From Lachnospiraceae bacterium UBA7054 (GTDB lineage Bacteria; Bacillota; Clostridia; Lachnospirales; Lachnospiraceae), in contig DLAF01000069.1 in the NCBI GenBank assembly GCA_002492725.1, positions 1 to 64,000 of the forward strand: 64,000 bases of DNA, in the 5' to 3' direction. A program made the translations under genes and the position numbers. Positions 25,146-35,900 of the stretch are shown here, piece after piece. Position 1 is the first letter of the stretch; the number at the start of each line of letters is the position of its first letter. The notes beneath the pieces were generated by a model that ran no database searches, had not been told where the DNA came from, and was given only the letters and a program-made list of their open reading frames with translations.

Positions 25146-28100
25146 TTACATCATTACCTTATATCTCGTATAGACATACTCATAAATTTTTTGCCTATAT
25201 GTAAATATTATCTGATCCGGATAACTGTCCGGCAGCCCCGCCCACAGTATATCTCCAATGAGTGTATCTACCTGCGCTTTCGTCTCCTGCTTTTCCGTCC
25301 AATGGTCGAGTTCCGCAATCTTACTTTTAATCTTATGAAGTAACTCTACTGCAACTTTTTTTATTTTCCGGATATCCTCTTTTGACAGGTTTTCATTGAA
25401 AAGCATATCATATAGAGATAATTCCTCATCGCTCGCAAAGCCTTCACGGACGTATCTCTGTTCTTCCTGATCCATAGAACTTGCCAAATCCATAAGTTCC
25501 ATAAACACCTTTTCAATATTCACCCGATCCTGTTCTTTATTATATTCCTCGATAATCTTCTGATAGCGTTCATAATAATCAACACGCCTTGGATTAACCT
25601 TAAGCATCTCATCCAATCGTGTCTGAATCAGTTCCTCTAGCTCCGTCATCATAAGATTTTTTCTTTTTGCTTTTGCAAATTCCCTGCGGAGCAAATCAAA
25701 ATCAATCTTGCTGATATCAAACCGTTTCGCCATACTTTGACTTCCAGATACTCTCTCTATTAAAATATAATCACTCAAGACACCATTAATCTGCACCATT
25801 AAGTCAACCGTGTCAATATGTTTTTTGTTTTTCTTTAATTCATCCAATATAGCAATAACCGCCTCTTTCCTTTTCTTATCGCTATCTGAAATATCTTTTC
25901 TGTCCAGATACTTCATTATGCGATTCAGCTCATTGCCATATGTCATATACTGCTTTTTGCTCTCTCTGCTGTCCGAAACGGCATTCGCCGCATCCTGCAA
26001 CAACGCAAGTTTAGAAAAATCCTTTGCTGCAACAAGATCATTTAATAGAAATCCTTTGCTGTGCAAAAAATCATCCGCCGCCGCAATCACTTCCAATACT
26101 CTTTTTATCAATTCCGTCTTATCAATTGTGGGATCTGTATTTCTCCCGCTCACATTTGCGGTATAATCAGCCAGCGCTTTACGAAGTGCCTTTACAATAC
26201 CAATATAGTCAATAATAAGCCCGTTACTCTTTCCCTCTGCCACACGGTTTGCTCTTGCAATCGTCTGCATCAATGTATGCGCTTTTAAGGGTTTGTCCAA
26301 ATATAAACAAGACAAACACTGCACATCAAATCCCGTAAGCCACATGGCACAGACAAAAACCACTCTTAAAGGGTTCCCTTTATCTTTAAACTCCTTATCA
26401 AGCTCACGCTTTTCCATCTTTTCACGATGTAACTGAATGTCCAGATCCCATTTACGGAATGTCTGAATCTCATTCTGCTCCTGTGAAATGACTACTGCCA
26501 TCTCTGTTTCTGTCATCCACTTTATTTTACGTTCAAGCTCCTGTGCTTCCTGCTGTGAAGCAGTTTTTTGTCTCGCTTTTAATACTTTTATTTCTTCCTT
26601 CCAGTATTCCTGCACATAGTTATACATACGAACACAGGTCACTTTATTCAAGCAGACAAACATTGCTTTGCCGCTTGTCCATAAATCTGAATAATGCGAT
26701 ACAAAATCTTTCGCAACGGCACGGAGCCTTGGTTCCGCTGTCAAAAGATGTATTTCCTTTGCGAACTCATGCTCCAATTTTTCAGTCTGCTCCGCATCAA
26801 GGTCCGCCGCTTCGATCGCATCCAGTATTTTATCTGTAATATCCGGATTCCGAATATCAAGTATTTTTTCACCCCTATTCTCATAATAAAGAGGCACTGT
26901 AGCCTTATCCTCCACCGCACGCTTAAAATCATAAATAGAAATATACCCGCCGAAAGTACGTTCCGTTATATTATCATCTGATAAAAGCGGTGTTCCAGTA
27001 AAACCAATTCTGGCTGCCGTAGGAATCAATTCCATCATATTATCCGCAAATACACCGTATTGACTTCTATGGGCTTCATCCGACATAATTATAATATCGT
27101 GATCCGGCACGATAGGTTCATTGGTTTTTTGATTGAATTTTTGAATCAGGGTAAAGATAAAGCTCGGATTGCCCTTTAATTTATTGATTAAATCATTCCC
27201 ACTTGTCGCTATAAATTTCGACGCCTTTGTTTTCCCCAAAAGGCCGCAGTTTTCAAACGTATCACTAATCTGTGTATTCAATTCTTCCCGATCGGTAAGT
27301 ACAACGATTGTAGGTGATCCCGAAAATTTTCTGCGAATTTTCTGAGAAAGGAATACCATAGAATAGCTCTTGCCCGATCCTTGCGTATGCCAAAATACAC
27401 CCAGCTTACCATTATTAAGCTTTCGGGCTTCATACGCCTTTACCGCTTCATTCACTCCAAGATACTGGTGATTCCTTGCAAGTATTTTAGCAGTAGTCCC
27501 ACCAGAATGGTCGTACAAAATAAAATTCTCCAGTAAATCAAGGAAATTTGCCTTATCACAAATACCACGGAGCATCGTTTCTAAGGCAACGCTCCCCGTT
27601 TCCTGTTCGTTCAACCGTTTCCAATCATGGAAAAACTCGTATTTACTCCCAAGCGTACCCACCTTTGCTTCCGTACCATTGGAAAGCATCAGGAATGCAT
27701 TATAATAAAACAGATGGGGAATGGTATCCAAATAATCCGTGTAATTATTGGTATAGGCGTCCTGAACGTCTACAGTATTCTTTTTTAATTCTATGAACAA
27801 AAGGGGAATACCGTTGACAAAGCCTACAATATCCGTACGTCTTCGATACAGATCACCATGAATTTTCAGTTCTTTAATCGCCAAAAAGTCGTTGTTATCA
27901 AGATTGGTAAAATCTATGACAGCAACCTTCTTTTCCTCTGTTTGACCGTTTGGCTTTTTCACTTTTACCGGAATACCGTCCCGAATAAAGCCATACTTTT
28001 CCTCGTTGATCTGCATCAAGGAAGCCGTAGAAAGATGCTGTTCAAAAGTCTTCAACGCATCCTCCGCCAGTTCTGCTGTAATCCATGGATTTAACCTGAT

Positions 28101-28277
28101 AAGCGCCTCCATAAAATAACGCACCAAAAGAATTTCCTTATAGGATTTTCTGCCAAAAGAACCGTTCTCCCCTAGGACTTCTGCATTATAAGCAAATTCG
28201 ACTCTCCAACCGAGGGATTCAAGAAGGTGACCTGCGCTTTCTTGGACCAGTATATTTTCTGAGTAATCGTAGCTCAT
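25146..28277 (-). CDS. hsdR: Type I restriction enzyme R subunit
   Basis: A 1043-residue HsdR. The N-terminal nuclease has the PD-(D/E)XK residues D149 and E163-x-K165 (FIELKK). The SF2 translocase has Walker A HTQGSGKS (297-304), DEAH 400-403, GFTGTP (425-430) and the motif VI-like QTIARANR. The C-terminal helical part contacts the methylase. With HsdM and HsdS it cuts unmodified DNA at a distance from the recognition site. All motifs are intact, so it is probably active. It follows the membrane-anchored unknown gene by 23 bases and closes the operon. Confidence 0.97.
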   Translation of the reverse strand: MSYDYSENILVQESAGHLLESLGWRVEFAYNAEVLGENGSFGRKSYKEILLVRYFMEALIRLNPWITAELAEDALKTFEQHLSTASLMQINEEKYGFIRDGIPVKVKKPNGQTEEKKVAVIDFTNLDNNDFLAIKELKIHGDLYRRRTDIVGFVNGIPLLFIELKKNTVDVQDAYTNNYTDYLDTIPHLFYYNAFLMLSNGTEAKVGTLGSKYEFFHDWKRLNEQETGSVALETMLRGICDKANFLDLLENFILYDHSGGTTAKILARNHQYLGVNEAVKAYEARKLNNGKLGVFWHTQGSGKSYSMVFLSQKIRRKFSGSPTIVVLTDREELNTQISDTFENCGLLGKTKASKFIATSGNDLINKLKGNPSFIFTLIQKFNQKTNEPIVPDHDIIIMSDEAHRSQYGVFADNMMELIPTAARIGFTGTPLLSDDNITERTFGGYISIYDFKRAVEDKATVPLYYENRGEKILDIRNPDITDKILDAIEAADLDAEQTEKLEHEFAKEIHLLTAEPRLRAVAKDFVSHYSDLWTSGKAMFVCLNKVTCVRMYNYVQEYWKEEIKVLKARQKTASQQEAQELERKIKWMTETEMAVVISQEQNEIQTFRKWDLDIQLHREKMEKRELDKEFKDKGNPLRVVFVCAMWLTGFDVQCLSCLYLDKPLKAHTLMQTIARANRVAEGKSNGLIIDYIGIVKALRKALADYTANVSGRNTDPTIDKTELIKRVLEVIAAADDFLHSKGFLLNDLVAAKDFSKLALLQDAANAVSDSRESKKQYMTYGNELNRIMKYLDRKDISDSDKKRKEAVIAILDELKKNKKHIDTVDLMVQINGVLSDYILIERVSGSQSMAKRFDISKIDFDLLRREFAKAKRKNLMMTELEELIQTRLDEMLKVNPRRVDYYERYQKIIEEYNKEQDRVNIEKVFMELMDLASSMDQEEQRYVREGFASDEELSLYDMLFNENLSKEDIRKIKKVAVELLHKIKSKIAELDHWTEKQETKAQVDTLIGDILWAGLPDSYPDQIIFTYRQKIYEYVYTRYKVMM

Positions 28278-28300
28278 GTAAATCTCCCCAACTAATAAAT

Positions 28301-29104
28301 TTATTTTCTAAACCATTCAACTTCATAGTCGTCTTCCATTCCAAAATGCCTAACAAGCCTGTCTACATACTCCAATTCTATAAGAAGTTGCAAAACATAA
28401 TCTTTCTCTAACCCCATATTCTTAGCCAAGGTATTTACCGTAGTTTTCTCTTCACAACAAACCTTCTTATAAATCTTATACTTATTTGCGTCATCTTCTG
28501 TCTCAGAATGAACTACAATATTTTGAATCGGATAATCCTTTCCAACCTGTTTCAACAAATTCTTCTGGAATTTCTCATCATTCTCCTTCATTTTTTTCAT
28601 ATGCTGGGAAATATCTTCTAAAGGAGAAGTATATACAAGAAACATACCATATTGATTTAAATCAATACTTATATGTTCTTCATATTCATCATACGAAATG
28701 TCTATCTCTGCTACATTCTGAGCCAACTTAGTAAACTGAGGCTGTCCGCCCAAACAAATGTACATTTTTTGTTTGCTTGCTAAATACATTTCAGCGCCTG
28801 ACATTTCCTTAAGTCGATTTCTATCTTCCTCCTCATCCACTCCGTCCAAAAAATCCTTATTGATTTTTATACTTACATTATGAGCCGGACTTGCGCCTTC
28901 ATTCTCCACAACAAAACATAATAACCCCGATCTTATAATATCAAAATATATTGTAACTCTAGGTCTATTTGCTAAGTTATATTGCCTTATCATTTCATCA
29001 GTCTGTATTCTCGCAGCTTGCGCTGATTTTCCATTAAAGTAACAAATTATTATAGTTGCAACTACATAAATTGCTGTGATAATTACCATTAACCAATCTG
29101 TCAT
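28301..29104 (-). CDS. Unknown membrane-anchored protein within the type I R-M operon
   Basis: A 267-residue protein I cannot place with certainty. One N-terminal membrane helix (about 5-24) is followed by a short coiled stretch, a beta-rich domain (about 48-165, with NRPRVTIYFDIIR and VVENEGASPAHNVSI) and a helical, winged-helix-like C-terminus (about 205-265). The beta domain recalls proteins of unknown function scattered in defence islands. Its ATG overlaps the hsdS stop by one base (TAATG), so it is translated with hsdS. It is AT-rich, like hsdS. A role in modulating or anchoring the restriction complex is only a guess. Confidence 0.8.
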   Translation of the reverse strand: MTDWLMVIITAIYVVATIIICYFNGKSAQAARIQTDEMIRQYNLANRPRVTIYFDIIRSGLLCFVVENEGASPAHNVSIKINKDFLDGVDEEEDRNRLKEMSGAEMYLASKQKMYICLGGQPQFTKLAQNVAEIDISYDEYEEHISIDLNQYGMFLVYTSPLEDISQHMKKMKENDEKFQKNLLKQVGKDYPIQNIVVHSETEDDANKYKIYKKVCCEEKTTVNTLAKNMGLEKDYVLQLLIELEYVDRLVRHFGMEDDYEVEWFRK

Positions 29105-30327
29105 TAAACTTCTATCTCCCCAATCATCATTTTTTTAAGCAACCTATCTCGGACTTCAACTGCGCTAATAATTGTGCATTGTTTTGCATATATCAAATCT
29201 AAAAGCGGCTTTACTTTATTAGAAAAAAGATTAATGATATATTTTGTTGGCATAATGAACGGCATTGACTTAATTATTTTCGAATTGACTGCTTTCGATA
29301 TAGACGATGTATTACCCAAAGTATCATATTCAAACGCTTTTAAATACATGTATGTATATTCTCTAAGTGTACTATCTACAATACAGAAGTGAGCTATTGC
29401 TTCATTAGTACACATATCTTCTACCGTCATTGCCACTCTCCCTACCGTAAGTTTAAAACTTACAAGTATTGTATCCTTAGGAATAATCTTTACTTTATAT
29501 TTTTTTACAGCATCTTCTGATAATTCCTCGCTCGTATTAATAACAAAAGGTCCTGCTTTACCCATATCAGATATTGATACCCATTTAGTTCCTTTACCTT
29601 CTGATACAAACCATTGTTTTTCTGCTCTAGGCGGCGTTTTCCCAATAGTAATCTCAAAAAAGCTATCTGCTTTTCCTTTCTTCCACCCCTCCGGCACCCC
29701 ATCCACAATTTTGCAATTTTCACAGCCCGGAAATCTCAAGTCCACAAACCATTCTTTATAAAGGCGCTGTGCCGCTTCCTCTAAAAGCTTAATTTGCTTT
29801 TGATTGTTTTCAATAAGTTTGTCATACGTCATTAAAATATCAGCAATTTTCTGTTGTGTCTCTATCGGTGGTAAAACCACTTTCAAACTAAGTAAATCTT
29901 CATTTCTAAGACTTGCTCGCGTTGTCATTGTTGAAAAGGCTTGAAATTCTCCTCGAAAACTTGGCATCCGCATATAATATCCAATATATTCAGGCAACAC
30001 TCTGCCTTCCGATTTCGGCCGCATTCTTTTCGTAAATCCGTTAAATGTTGCCCTTGGGTAATCCTTTAACGCAACACAACTCATGCCTAATTCATCCGAA
30101 GTTTCACTCGTTCTTGTAACGAAAACATCACCTCTTAAAACTGAATAATTCTTCTGCTCCTTTTCTGTCGATTGAACCAAATCCGTTAATTCATCAGGTA
30201 TAAAAAAATTATTAAACACTGTAGAAAATGTTAAAAACGGATATCCTGAGCCAAAAAACTTTCCTCCTTTAGATAATCCATTATGAACATTATAGAGTTC
30301 CTCCAATTTCACATATTCCCAACTCAT
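29104..30327 (-). CDS. hsdS: Type I restriction-modification specificity subunit
   Basis: About 407 residues with two target recognition domains, each followed by a conserved helix: TRD1 about 1-165, helix with ETQQKIADILMTYDKLIENN (about 168-200), TRD2 about 215-370 and a second helix at the C-terminus. The subunit sets the DNA sequence recognised by HsdM/HsdR. The start is placed at ATG 30327 (MSWEYVKLEELY), which matches the usual HsdS opening. A TTG at 30390 with GGAGGGG upstream would add 21 residues and is a serious alternative. TRD2 ends in an AT-rich stretch. Confidence 0.9.
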   Translation of the reverse strand: MSWEYVKLEELYNVHNGLSKGGKFFGSGYPFLTFSTVFNNFFIPDELTDLVQSTEKEQKNYSVLRGDVFVTRTSETSDELGMSCVALKDYPRATFNGFTKRMRPKSEGRVLPEYIGYYMRMPSFRGEFQAFSTMTTRASLRNEDLLSLKVVLPPIETQQKIADILMTYDKLIENNQKQIKLLEEAAQRLYKEWFVDLRFPGCENCKIVDGVPEGWKKGKADSFFEITIGKTPPRAEKQWFVSEGKGTKWVSISDMGKAGPFVINTSEELSEDAVKKYKVKIIPKDTILVSFKLTVGRVAMTVEDMCTNEAIAHFCIVDSTLREYTYMYLKAFEYDTLGNTSSISKAVNSKIIKSMPFIMPTKYIINLFSNKVKPLLDLIYAKQCTIISAVEVRDRLLKKMMIGEIEV

Positions 30328-30431
30328 AACCCCATTTTCCTCATCTTCTGTAAAATACAATCTTCCCCAGTATAGGCAAACTTTGCCCAAACTGCCCCTC
30401 CGCTAAATAGCTTCTCTAACGCAAATTAACC

Positions 30432-32315
30432 TTATATCATCTCATCCAACAGTCCCATCTCCTTCATATTCTCAGAAATGGTATTCATCAACTCATTGCT
30501 CTCCGCCTGCAATTCCAATAACTCCTTATGTATCTCAACCATTCTTTCCCTGAAATCAATCCCATCATCTTCTTCGGGAGCTACGCCCACATAAGCACCC
30601 GGCGTAAGCGACCAGCCTTTCTCCTCAATCGCTTCCACATCTGCAACTTTGCAAAGGCCTAGGACATCTTCATACTTACCCTCCCCGAACTTACTATAAA
30701 GCCAACTTGCTTCCTTTACTACATCTGCAATCTCTTCCACAAATGCAATCTTCTCTTCCCATACCGTCTGCAGCATTTTCTTTTCTTTCCTATCACAAGC
30801 TTCCACAGCATTCTTGGCGGACTCTCTAAGTGTTTTTAAGTGCTCTCTTACTGTTTCAATTCCGCCCGTAAATACATCATCCATCACAGCATTGAGAGCA
30901 TCTTCGCCCGCTTCAGAAATCATTTTGCCAAGAACAGCCCTATACTCTTCCAGCAACGCTTTATATTTCTCTGTTTCACCTCGATAAAGCCAGACAATAG
31001 CATTCATATTCTTGAGCTGCCATTCACTCCATTCATTTAACGTGCGGTCTACCACTGTATAATAATTTCTCGCATCTATGAAAAGAACTTTATCTATTAA
31101 TTCATCCGTTTTCCCCTTATCAAAAAACCACAACGAACAAGGCAGACTTTTGGTATAAAAAAAGTTGTTTCCTACGCTGATCATAACATCTACATGACCT
31201 GTTTTTACAAGTTTTTCCCTGATATCTTTGTCTCCTCCCTGACTATCTGTTGCAGAAGAAGCCATAACAAATCCAGCCCTGCCTGTTTCGTTGAGATACG
31301 CATAAAAATAGGAAATCCAAAGGTAATTTGCATTTCCAATTTCTTTGTTCTTATTCTCCTTTGGAATACCAAAAGGAAGCCTGCCGGCATTGGCGGCGGA
31401 TTCTGCCTTTACCTTGTCCACATTGAACGGCGGATTGGCCATAACATAATTGCAGCGCCCTTCCAAGTTATGCGCGTCATGATAAAAACTGTTTGCCTCA
31501 TCCCCCGACTTAATCACTCCGGTCAGTCCGTGTACAGCCATATTCATCAGACAAAGCTGCGCGTTATACTCGACCTTCTCCTGTCCGTAAAAGGTCATAC
31601 TGCTGTTTGCCTGCAATCCCGCCTCATTGACAAAATCGCCCGTCTGTACAAACATACCACCTGATCCGCAGGCTGGATCTAAAAGAACACCGCTTGTCGG
31701 TTCCAAGATATTAACTATCATTTTCACCAATGACTTCGGCGTAAAGAATACCCCGTCATCAGAGGCTATATTTTTTGCAAATTTATTAAGGAAATATTCA
31801 TAGATACGGCCGATAATATCGCCGCCAACATCGTCAAGAGCATTGTTATTGAAAATTCTGAGAAGTTCTCCCAGCAGATCATCCGAGAAATCTGTATAAC
31901 TTTTTGGAAGCACTCCAGCAAGCTGCTCACTCTGCAGTTCTACCAGTTCCATGGCATTATTCACCACTTCACCAAGACTTCCCAACTCTTGTCCTGCTAT
32001 ATTTTGGATTCCGAGTGAAGCCACATTTTCCGGTAAATTTACAAGCCAGTCATACTGCGCCATTTCAGGCAGAAAAAGTGCGCTTTTCGCAGTAAAATCA
32101 TTGGCTTGCACGGGCATCTTTCGACCATTCCTCATAGGTCTGGTCTTTAAAATCTCCTCTTCGACCATCTTAAATCTACTGTAGGCATATCTTAAAAACA
32201 ATAGACCGAGTACCGGCATACAATATTGATTGGATGTCAGTTTGGAACCAGCTCTGAGTAAGTCCGCCGATTCCCACAAATCAGCTTCCAGTTTTTTTAT
32301 ACTTCTATTGTCCAT
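30432..32315 (-). CDS. hsdM: Type I restriction-modification DNA methyltransferase subunit
   Basis: A 627-residue N6-adenine methylase. The N-terminal HsdM helical domain is followed by the SAM-binding motif DPACGSGG (about 213-220) and the catalytic NPPF (about 294-297). It methylates the host sites and forms the complex with HsdS and HsdR. The start is ATG 32315, with GAGGA 8 bases upstream; a GTG directly before it is less likely. The gene begins 21 bases after the yafQ stop, so it may be transcribed from the toxin-antitoxin promoter. Confidence 0.97.
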   Translation of the reverse strand: MDNRSIKKLEADLWESADLLRAGSKLTSNQYCMPVLGLLFLRYAYSRFKMVEEEILKTRPMRNGRKMPVQANDFTAKSALFLPEMAQYDWLVNLPENVASLGIQNIAGQELGSLGEVVNNAMELVELQSEQLAGVLPKSYTDFSDDLLGELLRIFNNNALDDVGGDIIGRIYEYFLNKFAKNIASDDGVFFTPKSLVKMIVNILEPTSGVLLDPACGSGGMFVQTGDFVNEAGLQANSSMTFYGQEKVEYNAQLCLMNMAVHGLTGVIKSGDEANSFYHDAHNLEGRCNYVMANPPFNVDKVKAESAANAGRLPFGIPKENKNKEIGNANYLWISYFYAYLNETGRAGFVMASSATDSQGGDKDIREKLVKTGHVDVMISVGNNFFYTKSLPCSLWFFDKGKTDELIDKVLFIDARNYYTVVDRTLNEWSEWQLKNMNAIVWLYRGETEKYKALLEEYRAVLGKMISEAGEDALNAVMDDVFTGGIETVREHLKTLRESAKNAVEACDRKEKKMLQTVWEEKIAFVEEIADVVKEASWLYSKFGEGKYEDVLGLCKVADVEAIEEKGWSLTPGAYVGVAPEEDDGIDFRERMVEIHKELLELQAESNELMNTISENMKEMGLLDEMI

Positions 32316-32336
32316 CACAAGTTTCCTCTAAACTGT

Positions 32337-32618
32337 CTATTTCTGAAACAATTCCGAATGTGTTCCAATCCTGTTAAGCATCAGAACAAGTACATCCCCG
32401 CATATCTCATAAATCAATAACCAATCCGGTTCAATGTGGCATTCTCGCGTGCCTTTATAGTTGCCCATAAGTTCGTGATCTCTGTATTTTACATCCAGCG
32501 TTTTACCACTCGCCAGAATATCAACTATATCAAACAGCTTGTCCAAATTTCTATTTTGTTTTTTCGCAAGCTTCAAATCTTTCTTAAATTGATTGGTAAA
32601 CTGCACATCGTATTTCAT
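32337..32618 (-). CDS. YafQ/RelE-type mRNA interferase toxin
   Basis: A 93-residue RelE-superfamily protein of the YafQ kind, with FKKDLKLAKKQNRNLDKL at the N-terminus and the closing HIEPDWLLIYEI and LMLNRIGTHSELF. Such toxins cleave mRNA on the ribosome. Its start overlaps the antitoxin stop by 4 bases. The catalytic histidine region is present, so it is probably functional. It stands directly upstream of hsdM. Confidence 0.92.
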   Translation of the reverse strand: MKYDVQFTNQFKKDLKLAKKQNRNLDKLFDIVDILASGKTLDVKYRDHELMGNYKGTRECHIEPDWLLIYEICGDVLVLMLNRIGTHSELFQK

Positions 32619-32887
32619 ACTTCAAGCGCCGCCTTAAGCTCATCCATACTGGAATATCTCGGCGCGGCAGGATCAGCCATGAGCTTTCTTCCCTCCTCAA
32701 TGGCGGCTGACGTTGTTTCATTCGGTACATCCAGTTTTAATTCAAAGGGAATACCGTGTTCGCGAACAGCAGTTCTTAGGAACATGTTTACAGCAGTCGT
32801 CATATTCAGACCGAGTTCAGCAAAAATCTCCTCCGCCTGATCTTTGATACCCTTATCTGTTCTAATATTTAAATTTGTCGTTGCCAT
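32615..32887 (-). CDS. DinJ/RelB-type antitoxin
   Basis: A 90-residue antitoxin. The N-terminal ribbon-helix-helix (about 3-45, MATTNLNIRTDKGIKDQAEE) binds DNA and the C-terminal half binds the toxin. ATG 32887 is chosen because GGAGGTG lies 8 bases upstream, inside a longer reading from 32902. It should repress its own promoter, which carries an inverted repeat, together with the toxin. It begins about 65 bases after the mfd stop. Confidence 0.92.
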   Translation of the reverse strand: MATTNLNIRTDKGIKDQAEEIFAELGLNMTTAVNMFLRTAVREHGIPFELKLDVPNETTSAAIEEGRKLMADPAAPRYSSMDELKAALEV

Positions 32888-32907
32888 GCAGTACACCTCC
32901 ATTCAAA

Positions 32908-32940
32908 AGTATTATATCCAAAATACTCGTTTATTGTCAA
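32908..32940 (-). promoter_or_regulatory. Consensus promoter with overlapping inverted repeat (toxin-antitoxin operator)
   Basis: On the minus strand a perfect TTGACA (32935-32940) and a perfect TATAAT (32911-32916) are 18 bases apart. The inverted repeat AGTATT-N8-AATACT (32908-32927) covers the -10 box and part of the spacer, where a ribbon-helix-helix antitoxin would block RNA polymerase. Confidence 0.85.
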
Positions 32941-32950
32941 CACGTTATCA

Positions 32951-35900
32951 TTACACCAGCATCTCCTCCATCTTTAAAAGTGCCTCCTCCGTCAGCGCAA
33001 GCAGCGTCTCCTCATCTTTCTCGATCACGCCGCACTTTTTATAATTCAGGAAAAAGGCCGGCCCTGCCTTAGGGTCAAAACGCAGCCTGCCGTTAAACTC
33101 GCCGATCAGCAGGGGAATGTTTTCCACCCGCACGGCGGCATCCGGCAGGAGCGTAAATCGCACTTTCTCGTCCTTCCCCTTCACCTCCGACATAAAGAGC
33201 CTGTGTGCGTGGGAACGGATCAATGCAATACGCAAGAGATTTTCCGCCGGTTTCGGAATCTGACCAAACCGATCCAAAAGTTCTTCCCGCATATCATCGC
33301 ATTCTCTCTCATTCTCGATCCCCGCGATCCGCTTGTAGATATCTAACTTCTGTGTCTCATTGACAATATATTCGGCAGGAATATAGGCATCCACGTCCAG
33401 ATCCACCAGCGTGTTGAAGTCCTCTGTCACGTCGATTCCTTTCTTCGTCCTCACCGCTTCGTTTAACATCTTGCAGTAGAGGTCGTACCCTACCGCCTGC
33501 ATGTGCCCATGCTGGCTCTTTCCTAAAAGGGTCCCCGCGCCGCGGATCTCCAGATCACGCATGGCAATCTTGAACCCGCTGCCAAGATCCGTAAATTCAC
33601 GGATGGCTTCCAGACGCTTTTCCGCCACCTCTTTTAGCACCTTATCCCGTTTATACATGAGGAAGGCGTAGGCGGTGCGATTCGAACGCCCCACGCGGCC
33701 GCGAAGCTGATAAAGCTGGGACAATCCCATCTGATCGGAATCATGGATGATCATGGTATTGACGTTGGAGATATCGAGTCCCGTCTCAATGATGGTGGTC
33801 GCCACCAGCACGTCAATCTCACCGTTTACAAAATCATACATAATGCGCTCCAGCTCCGACTCCTTCATCTGCCCGTGCGCAAAGGCAACGTTTGCCTCGG
33901 GAACCAGCTCACCGACTGCCGCCGCCACATCCGCGATATTATTGACACGGTTGTAGACGTAGTAAACCTGTCCCTGCCTGGCAAGCTCTCTGACAATGGC
34001 TTCCCGAACCATCTCCTCATTGTACTCGCAGACAAAGGTCTGGATCGGCAGCCTGTCTTCGGGTGCCTCCTCTAAGACGCTCATATCCCGGATCCCGACA
34101 AGACTCATGTGGAGCGTACGCGGGATTGGCGTCGCCGTCAGCGTCAACACATCCACATTTTCCTTTAATTTTTTAATCTTTTCTTTATGAGCCACGCCGA
34201 AACGCTGCTCCTCATCGATGATAAGAAGCCCCAGATCCTTATACTCCACATCCGCCGACAGCACGCGGTGGGTGCCGATCACGATATCCACCATGCCTTT
34301 CTTCAGGTCCGCTATGGTCTTTTTCTGCTCCGCCGCCGAGCGGAACCTCGAAAGCAGGTCAATACGCACGGGAAAATCCTTCATCCGCTCCACAAAAGTA
34401 TGGTAATGCTGCTGCGCCAAAATCGTGGTAGGCACCAGATAAACTACCTGTTTATTTTCCTGTACGGCCTTGAAGGCGGCGCGGATGGCGATCTCCGTCT
34501 TGCCGTACCCCACGTCGCCGCAGATCAGGCGATCCATGATCTTGTCGCTTTCCATGTCCTCCTTGGTGGCGGCAATGGCCGCAATCTGATCCTCCGTCTC
34601 CTCAAAGGGAAACATCTCCTCAAACTCCTTCTGCCAAACCGTATCCTGCCCATAGCAGTATCCCTTGGCCGCCTGCCTTGCCGCGTAAAGCTCCACCAGA
34701 TCGGAGGCCACCTCCTCCACGGCTGTACGCACCTTCGACTTGGTCTTCGTCCACTCCTGTGTGCCCAGCTTATTGAGCTTCGGCTTGGCGCCCGCGTCTG
34801 CGGAAGCATATTTCTGGATCACGTCAAACCCTGTCGCCAACACATAAAGAATCCCGCCGTCACGGTAGGCAATCTTCATATAATCTTTGGTGACGTGTTC
34901 CACTTCCACCTTCTCAATGCCCTGATAGATACCCAGGCCGTGACTTTCGTGCACCACAAAATCGCCCACCTTGAGATCGTTGAAATCCTGGATCCGCTGT
35001 CCCTGGTAGACCTTTTTCTTCCGCTTCTTTTTCTTCTCCGCGCCGAAAATGTCACTCTCTGCAATCACCATGAATTTTAAGAGCGGATATTCAAAGCCCT
35101 TTTTCACACGGCCGTAGGCCGTCATCACCTCGCCGGGCTGCACCTCACGCAGAGGATCTTCCGTGTAGAAGGCACTGATTTCAAGTTCCCGCAGATCTTC
35201 CGCCAGACGTTTCGCCCTCGTCCTCGAACCGGAGAGCAAAAGAATGCGATAGCCCTTTTTCTTGTAGGCCTTTAAATCCTTCACCAGCGCATCAAAGCTA
35301 TTATTATAAGAAGAAAGGCTTCTCGCCTGCACGGCGTACTTGTGGTCCGTCTTGAAGAACGGATTTTTCCCTTCCATGGCGGAAAGGCTCACCACACGCA
35401 GCGCGGAAAGTTTTGCGGCTGCCTCCGCCGCCGGATAGAGAACGTCCATCTGCCCGGGGAGGATATACCCCTTTTCGGCGCGGTGGCTCATGCTCTCCCG
35501 AAACTCAAATTCCACGGCGTCCACATGCTCTTTGATCCGCAGCGGCTCATCCAGAAAAATACAGCTTTCCTCCGAAGAAAAGCATGTCAGAAAAGAAGCA
35601 AGCTCCGGCACAAAATAGCGCACGTAACTTTCCAGATTCACGGCATTGTAAGAAAGCCCCAGCTCCAACAGCGTCTCCGAAAGCTCCCGCACCTGCGTCT
35701 CAATGCGGTGCGCCTCCTCCGTTTTCATCTGCTTTCGCAACACTTCTGCCTGTTTTTGGGCCTCCTCGCGGACGCGGGCTAACCCTTCCGTCAGTTCCTT
35801 CCCTGTCAGAACCAGTTCCGTCGCGGGATAGACCGCCACCGATTCCAGTTTTTCAATGGAGCGCTGGCTTAAAACATCGAAGCTGCGGATGGACTCAATC

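Noticed and set aside
34187..35080. A 297-codon plus-strand open frame
   Set aside because: It is antisense to mfd and has no family features.
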